Source: Gemmatimonadaceae bacterium | Lineage (GTDB): Bacteria; Gemmatimonadota; Gemmatimonadetes; Gemmatimonadales; Gemmatimonadaceae | Length of the DNA stretch: 64,000 nucleotides | Direction: 5' to 3' | Assembly: GCA_020846935.1 (NCBI GenBank) | Contig: JADLCY010000011.1 | Location: 124,001 to 188,000, forward strand | Part shown: piece after piece, positions 59,343-64,000 of the stretch | Layout of the letters: every line of letters starts with the position of its first letter | Position numbering within the stretch: the stretch's first letter is position 1 | The notes under the pieces: generated by a model | Database searches by the model: none | Told to the model about the DNA's origin: nothing | What the model saw: only the letters and a program-made list of their open reading frames with translations | Program-made: the position numbers and the translations under genes

Positions 59343-59839
59343 CGATAGTTCCCGAACTTGAGCTCCACGCCGAAATCCTTCCCGCGCAACAGGGCGATCG
59401 CGGCCTGCAACTCGTCGCGCGACGGCGAGCTGACGCGAACCTGCTCGCCCTGGATCGCCGCCTGCACCTTCCTGAGCTTCGCCTCCTTGATGGCCGCCGC
59501 GACTTTCTTCGCCGTCTCGGAATCGAGCGCCATCTTGAGCCCGATCTCCTTGCGCACCGTGTCGCCGCCCGCAGGAATCGTCTCGCCCTCGTCGAGGTTC
59601 TTCACCGGCACGCCGCGCTTGATGAGCTTCGTCTGCAGCACGTCGTACAGCGCCCGCATCCTGAAGTCGTCGTCAGCCACGAGCCTGAGCTTTCCCTCGG
59701 CGCGATTGAACTCGATCGCGGCCTTCGAGCCCTTGAAGTCGTAGCGCTGGGCGATCTCCTTCTGCGCCTGGTTGACGGCGTTGTCGACCTCCTGAAGGTC
59801 CACGCCGGTGGTCACGTCAAACGAGTTGTTGTCAGCCAT
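59339..59839 (-). CDS. yajQ: YajQ family nucleotide-binding protein
   Basis: 166 residues, normal length. MADNNSFDVTTGVDLQEVDN, QRYDFKGSKAAIEFN, LIKRGVPVKNLD, KEIGLKMALDSETAKK, KVQAAIQGEQVRVS and RDELQAAIALLRG. Binds nucleic acid or nucleotides; a Xanthomonas homologue binds cyclic di-GMP. Cytoplasmic. Heads the coupled run that ends in hyuB. Confidence 0.95.
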   Translation of the reverse strand: MADNNSFDVTTGVDLQEVDNAVNQAQKEIAQRYDFKGSKAAIEFNRAEGKLRLVADDDFRMRALYDVLQTKLIKRGVPVKNLDEGETIPAGGDTVRKEIGLKMALDSETAKKVAAAIKEAKLRKVQAAIQGEQVRVSSPSRDELQAAIALLRGKDFGVELKFGNYR

Positions 59840-59925
59840 GCGGGAAAACTAGGCGCCTCGGGGGTTTGGCGCGTGGAGGCTGACCTCATGAAGCCACGGG
59901 GCGGCCGCCAGTTGCCTGGCTGACC

Positions 59926-60393
59926 TTACCGGCTCCCCGGACCTGGTCGCAGCGCCAGATCAAAGCTCAGCCAGAGCACCTTCGAGAACGGATAGGTGAG
60001 CAGCGGGGCCACGATCATGCCCAATGGCGCGAGCACCTGAATGGCGTCCCAGGGAACCGCCGGCCAGCGCGACAAGAGGATCGTGACGAAGACCGCTGTG
60101 AAGATGAACTCCCCGAGCAGCAGGTTGAACAGCATCGCGCCGAGGAAGTAGTCGTGCTCCCCTCGCTCGAGCAGCTCGTGGCAGGCACCACACCGTTGGC
60201 GCAGCCGGAACCAGTGCACCAGGATTGGGCGACCTCCGCAGTGCGGGCACCGCAGCGTCAGCGACCGCGCCAGCAGGCGCAGTACACCACCCGCGCTCGG
60301 CACGGTGAGTGTGAGGTCGCTGTTGATCTCCCCACGGTTGACCGAATCGGCGTCGGGCACCGCGCCCAGCGGGCCGCGAGGATCGTCCGTCAT
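59926..60393 (-). CDS. DUF983 membrane protein with zinc ribbon
   Basis: 155 residues from ATG 60393; an in-frame GTG two codons earlier (60399) is possible. CPHCGGRP and RCGACHEL give a four-Cys ribbon (about residues 48-75), followed by two membrane helices (LGAMLFNLLLGEFIFTAVFV and VLAPLGMIVAPLLTYPF). Fits DUF983. Function unknown. Isolated by flanking gaps of 86 and 289 bp. Confidence 0.8.
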   Translation of the reverse strand: MTDDPRGPLGAVPDADSVNRGEINSDLTLTVPSAGGVLRLLARSLTLRCPHCGGRPILVHWFRLRQRCGACHELLERGEHDYFLGAMLFNLLLGEFIFTAVFVTILLSRWPAVPWDAIQVLAPLGMIVAPLLTYPFSKVLWLSFDLALRPGPGSR

Positions 60394-60682
60394 CTGCACC
60401 CGGGGAAGCTAACGCGCGACGCCTCGCGCTCGGCTGGTAGGCCTCCCTTGAACGCAGCACTCGGCCAACGGAAGCGGAGCATCGCGAGGATGCGGACATC
60501 GCAGCACGTCGTTGACGGACCGTCGGCGGAGGTCCATGGCACCAGCCAACCCCGAATCCGCGCCTGCTGTGGAAGCCACCTTCATGCGTGGCCTCGCATG
60601 CCAGCCGTCTCTGCCTGGCCGGTTTGCGCAGGAGGACCTGGTGCGAGCCTTTGACTTCACGTCCTCAGCCGTACCCCGGGGC

Positions 60683-61603
60683 CTAGCCGAGGAACGACTC
60701 CAGCGCCCGTGCCCGGCTCACGTGGCGCAGGCGTGACAGGGCCTTCTCCTTGATCTGTCGCACGCGCTCGCGGGTGATCCCCAGCAGCGCGCCGATCTGC
60801 TCCAGGGTCATCGGCTCCTCGCCGTCGAGCCCGAAGTACAGGCGCAGGATCTTGGCTTCGCGCTCCTTGAGACTCCCCAGCGCCTCTTCGATCGACTCGG
60901 TGAGCGCTTTCTCGAACGTCTGCTCGTCCGGCGTGGGATTGAGATTGTCGGGGAGGTAGTCGAGCAGCTTGTTGTCTTCGCCCGGCGTCAGCGGCGCATC
61001 GAGCGAAAGGTGCGCCTGCGAAATGGACATCGTCTTGGCGACTTCTTCTTCGCTGATGTCCATGCCGTCGGCGATTTCCGCGTGCGTCGCCTCGCGCCCA
61101 AGTTCCTGCAGCAGCATGTTGGCCCGCTTCCCGATCCGGTGCAGCGTGCCAGCGCGATTGAGCGGCACACGCACGATGCGCGACTGCTCGGCCAGCGCCT
61201 GCAGAATCGCCTGACGGATCCACCACACCGCGTACGAGATGAACTTGATGCCTTTGGTTTCGTCGAATTTGTGGGCGGCGCGGATGAGGCCAAGGTTGCC
61301 CTCGTTGATCAGGTCCGAGAGCGACACGCCCTGGTTCTGGTACTTCTTTGCCACCGACACGACGAAACGCAGATTCGAGCGGACGAGCTTGTCGAGCGCT
61401 TCCTGATCGCCGGCGCGGATCGATTGGGCGAGCGCAACCTCTTCGTCACGTGTGATCAGCGGGTACGCACTGATGTCGCGGAGGTACTGATCGAGGGAGC
61501 CTTCGTCGAAGGCGGAGCGCCGAGCGCCGCTGCGCGCCCCTCCCGTCGCCTTGCGGCGGACGGAGGGCACCTCAGGCGTCTCGGGGAGGTACGAATCGGT
61601 CAC
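60683..61603 (-). CDS. RNA polymerase primary-type sigma factor (RpoD/SigA family)
   Basis: 306 residues from GTG 61603; TTG 61633 inside lepB is an alternative. Region 1.2 SLDQYLRDISAYPLI, region 2 (LIQEGN equivalent LINEGNLGLIRAAHKFD, KFISYAVWWIRQAI), region 3 and region 4 (LGITRERVRQIKEKALSRLR). Region 1.1 is missing and the non-conserved region is short, as in group 2 sigma factors and the compact sigma of some phyla. Could be the housekeeping sigma; the window cannot exclude another. The 289 bp downstream hold no gene. Confidence 0.9.
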   Translation of the reverse strand: MTDSYLPETPEVPSVRRKATGGARSGARRSAFDEGSLDQYLRDISAYPLITRDEEVALAQSIRAGDQEALDKLVRSNLRFVVSVAKKYQNQGVSLSDLINEGNLGLIRAAHKFDETKGIKFISYAVWWIRQAILQALAEQSRIVRVPLNRAGTLHRIGKRANMLLQELGREATHAEIADGMDISEEEVAKTMSISQAHLSLDAPLTPGEDNKLLDYLPDNLNPTPDEQTFEKALTESIEEALGSLKEREAKILRLYFGLDGEEPMTLEQIGALLGITRERVRQIKEKALSRLRHVSRARALESFLG

Positions 61604-61613
61604 AGAGGCACGG

Positions 61614-62408
61614 CTAGTGTATGCGCTCGCCAAGACGGTCCCAGCGGACCCTGGTCAGCCAGTCGAAGCGGACGGCGGAGTCCGGCTGGTAGCTGTAATA
61701 CACCACCATGGGCTGCCCGCGCACCAGCGAGTCCGGCACGAATCCCCAGTAGCGGCTATCGAGCGAATTGTCGCGATTGTCACCGAGGACAAAATAGCGG
61801 TGCGGCGGCACCACGATCGGGCCCCAGTTGTTGCGCGACGGATGGTATGACACGGACGCCTGCGCGGTCTTCACGAGGTGGTCACGCTGCCAGCGGAAGG
61901 CTTCGCCCGAGACGTCGTCGTCGGGCTCCGATCGCACGACATAGCGCTCGGTGACGCGAACCCCGTTGCGCACGAGCACGCCCTCGGCCATGGCGAGCGT
62001 GTCGCCGGGGAGCCCTACGAGGCGCTTCACGAAGTTCTTGGACGGATCGGGCGGCCACTTGAAGACGATCACGTCCCCGCGCTGCGGCTGCCGGATGGCT
62101 GGGAGACGCTTGCCGCCGACTGGCAGCTCGGCGCCGTACACAAGCTTGTTCACGAGGAGAAAATCGCCAACGCGCAGCGTGCTTTCCATGGAACCGCTCG
62201 GGATCTTGAACGCCTCCATGATGAACACGTGGAGGAACAGGAACAGGAAGAGCGCCACGCTCAGCGAACGGGCCCACTCCCACAGGAACGCCGCCGGCTG
62301 GATGCGTGGCTGGTTGACGCGAGCCAGCGCGTCGGCACGCTGCTCGGCGGTGATATCGATCGCCGGCCCTTCGGCCGTGGGTTTGACGGGGCTCACGACC
62401 TCGCTCAT
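61614..62408 (-). CDS. lepB: Signal peptidase I
   Basis: 264 residues. One membrane segment (about 48-64, SLSVALFLFLFLHVFI), catalytic Ser73 in IPSGSMESTL and Lys128 in KNFVKRLVGLPGD, then box E HRYFVLGDNRDNSLDSRYWG. Removes signal peptides at the periplasmic face. ATG overlaps the stop of an unknown gene (ATGA); the sigma gene begins 10 nt after its stop. Confidence 0.95.
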   Translation of the reverse strand: MSEVVSPVKPTAEGPAIDITAEQRADALARVNQPRIQPAAFLWEWARSLSVALFLFLFLHVFIMEAFKIPSGSMESTLRVGDFLLVNKLVYGAELPVGGKRLPAIRQPQRGDVIVFKWPPDPSKNFVKRLVGLPGDTLAMAEGVLVRNGVRVTERYVVRSEPDDDVSGEAFRWQRDHLVKTAQASVSYHPSRNNWGPIVVPPHRYFVLGDNRDNSLDSRYWGFVPDSLVRGQPMVVYYSYQPDSAVRFDWLTRVRWDRLGERIH

Positions 62409-62770
62409 GCGCGGGCTCCGAGCACGATGCGCGCGCCGATCGCCTCGGCGGCCGCACGGATCGCGTCCAGGGTCGCGCCGCTGGCTCGCGCCACGAGAAC
62501 ATGGTGTCGACCTTCGCTCGCGACGGCGACGTCCTCGAGCGTCACGCCAGGCATGGCCGCCTTGAGACGGGAGGCGACGTCGGGCATGCTCTCGGCGCTG
62601 ACCACGACCGTCTGGTCCGTGGCGGGTGCGGGCGGGATGTCGCGTTCCGCCAGCGCCCCGACCACGCGGTCCACCACCGAGGCAATGAGCGCATCGCGAC
62701 CGTGCCGGTGCGCGACCCTCTCGGTCACGCGCCGGATCAACTCGTCACGCTCGGCGGAAGACAGCACCAT
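62405..62770 (-). CDS. Small protein of unknown function coupled to lepB
   Basis: 121 residues. N-terminal helical part (SSAERDELIRRVTERV, ALIASVVDRVVGAL). C-terminal alpha/beta part (VVVSAESMPDVASRLKAAMP, VLVARASGATLDAIRAA), about 65 residues. No membrane segment or signal. I do not recognise the family. Overlaps lepB by 4 nt, so it may modulate secretion or be a passenger. Confidence 0.6.
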   Translation of the reverse strand: MVLSSAERDELIRRVTERVAHRHGRDALIASVVDRVVGALAERDIPPAPATDQTVVVSAESMPDVASRLKAAMPGVTLEDVAVASEGRHHVLVARASGATLDAIRAAAEAIGARIVLGARA

Positions 62771-62852
62771 CGTCGTCGGAATTAATGCGCCCTCCGAGAG
62801 GGACGGTAGGGAGTCTCAACCGGCGCGGCGTGCCGTGCGCGGCGACCGTCGA

Positions 62853-64000
62853 TCATGCGTCGTACGTGTCGATCTGTGCCCGCTGCAGACTGCCGGAGTA
62901 GTCCACGTAACACACCTTGGTTTCCGAGTAGAACTCGTACACCTCCCAGCCCCCTTCGCGGTGCCCATTGCCCGTCTGCTTCACGCCGCCGAACGGCAGG
63001 TGCGCCTCGGCACCGATCGTCGGTGCGTTGACGTATGTGATCCCGTTGTCCAGCTCCGCGAGCGCGCGGAAGGAGTGCAGGACACTCGTCGTGTACACCG
63101 ATGACGACAATCCGTAGCGCACCCCGTTGTTGACGGTAAACGCCTCCTCGGCGTTGGACACCCGAACCACGGAAAGCAGGGGTCCGAAGATTTCTTCCTG
63201 CTCCAGGCGCGACCCGGCCTTGACGTCGGTGAAGATCGTCGGCTCGAAGAACCATCCGTGAGCGAGGTCACCCGCGGTCGCCCGTGCACCACCTGTCACC
63301 AGCCGCGCGCCTTCCCCGCGGCCGATCTCCACATATCGCTCCACCTTGCGTAGCGCCTCCTCGTGAATGAGGGGCCCCACATCGGTCCCCGTCCGTCGCC
63401 CGTCACCGAGGCGCAATCCCTTCACCCTGTCGACGAGCAGCCCGAGGAACTGGTCATGCACCGCGTCTTCCACGATCAGTCGACTCGTGGCCGTACAGCG
63501 CTGGCCCGTGGTCCCGAAGGCGCCCCACAACACGCCTTCCAGCGCCAGGCCGATGTCGGCGTCCCTCAACACGATCTGCGCGTTCTTGCCGCCCATTTCG
63601 AGGGACAACCGCTTGTGGAGCCTCCCGCAGGTCTCCCCGACCTTCGACCCCGTTTCGGTCGAACCTGTGAACGAGATCACAGGAATCGCGGGATGCGCAA
63701 CCATCGCGGCGCCGACGGGATCCCCAAAGCCGTGCACCAGCTGGATCACCTTGGGCGGCAGCCCCGCCTCCAGCATGATCTCCACCAGCACGTGTCCGGT
63801 GTGCGGCACGTCTTCGGCCGGCTTGAAGACGCATGCGTTCCCGCAGACCAGCGCCGGGAACATCTTCCACGTGGGGATGGCCATCGGGAAGTTGAACGGC
63901 GTGATGATGCCGCAGACGCCGATCGGGCGGCGATAGGACATCGCCCACTTGTTGCGCAGCTCGCTCGGGACGGTGTAACCAAAGAGGCGACGCCCTTCCA
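62853..64000 (-). CDS. Aldehyde dehydrogenase family protein (N-terminus outside window)
   Basis: The visible 382 residues run from the window edge (reading frame EGRRLFGYTVPSELRNKWA just before the first Met at 63941) to the stop. NAD-binding ITPFNFPMAIPTWKMFPALV, ISFTGSTETGSKV, catalytic Glu in SLEMGGKNAQ and catalytic Cys in FGTTGQRCTATSRL. Ends in FGGVKQTGNGHREGG and a YSETKVCYVDYSG tail. The pattern resembles ALDH enzymes of Deinococcus/Thermus annotated as broad aldehyde or semialdehyde dehydrogenases; substrate not assignable. The 82 bp downstream hold no gene. Confidence 0.93.
   Translation of the reverse strand, partial: EGRRLFGYTVPSELRNKWAMSYRRPIGVCGIITPFNFPMAIPTWKMFPALVCGNACVFKPAEDVPHTGHVLVEIMLEAGLPPKVIQLVHGFGDPVGAAMVAHPAIPVISFTGSTETGSKVGETCGRLHKRLSLEMGGKNAQIVLRDADIGLALEGVLWGAFGTTGQRCTATSRLIVEDAVHDQFLGLLVDRVKGLRLGDGRRTGTDVGPLIHEEALRKVERYVEIGRGEGARLVTGGARATAGDLAHGWFFEPTIFTDVKAGSRLEQEEIFGPLLSVVRVSNAEEAFTVNNGVRYGLSSSVYTTSVLHSFRALAELDNGITYVNAPTIGAEAHLPFGGVKQTGNGHREGGWEVYEFYSETKVCYVDYSGSLQRAQIDTYDA

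Noticed and set aside
1-64000. CRISPR arrays, insertion sequences, prophage, integrons
   Set aside because: No regularly spaced identical repeats, transposase, integrase or terminal inverted repeats were seen; the only direct repeats are the four diverged copies near 28.6 kb.

Overview
The window is a continuous stretch of GC-rich (about 68-70% by eye) bacterial chromosome carrying mostly core genes, with no insertion sequence, prophage, CRISPR array or rRNA. The most likely source is Gemmatimonadota. The envelope is diderm (LolA, a C-terminal aromatic beta-barrel protein, a TolB-like propeller, DUF4105), yet several genes are shared with Firmicutes (YlbF, DUF2232 beside the ribosomal proteins, a SpoIID domain). 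Large DUF4159/DUF4175/TPR proteins and an unusually short primary sigma factor also fit. This placement is inference; I had no database.

Layout. 1-10.5 kb: tRNA-Ser(TGA), an HAF-repeat surface protein, tRNA-Ser(GCT), gltX, a LexA-like regulator, then minus-strand genes (proline-rich membrane protein, FAH-family enzyme, a JAB/JAMM-DinG helicase fusion, a secreted protein of the misnamed 'asparagine synthetase B' family). 10.5-18 kb: a coupled minus-strand run rsmI - DUF4159 - DUF4175 - TPR, preceded by trxA. 18-28.4 kb: mce, a lipoprotein, then pdxJ - pseudo-Hpt protein - flippase-like membrane protein - ispE - tRNA-Gln - prs - rplY - pth - ychF, with an antisense four-helix-bundle gene, and a SRAP gene. 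28.4-42.9 kb: a repeat-bearing intergenic region, then rpsF - rpsR - DUF2232 - rplI - rsfS - protease/propeller/barrel protein - two SPOR proteins - smc - MBL hydrolase - lolA. 42.9-47.7 kb: minus-strand rpmE - prfA - prmC - ylbF - tmk - ctpA. 48-50 kb: crp-like regulator plus an MBL hydrolase. 50-64 kb: minus-strand ALDH (cut by the window edge), unknown gene, lepB, sigma factor, DUF983, yajQ, dehydrogenase, rimO, spoIID-like, Gfo/Idh/MocA, DUF4105, hyuA, hyuB.

The genes work largely in translation (gltX, rplY, pth, L9, L31, S6, S18, RF1, PrmC, RimO, RsfS, three tRNAs), DNA maintenance (DinG fusion, SRAP, SMC, tmk, LexA-like) and the envelope. Twelve junctions use 4-nt stop/start overlaps.

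The observations I rate highest are a LexA homologue that has lost the cleavage site and both catalytic residues; a RadC/JAMM-type domain fused to the N-terminus of a DinG helicase; prfA apparently starting at CTG in a CTGA overlap with rpmE; and leucine TTA codons that occur only inside the hexamer GTTAGG throughout the 64 kb.
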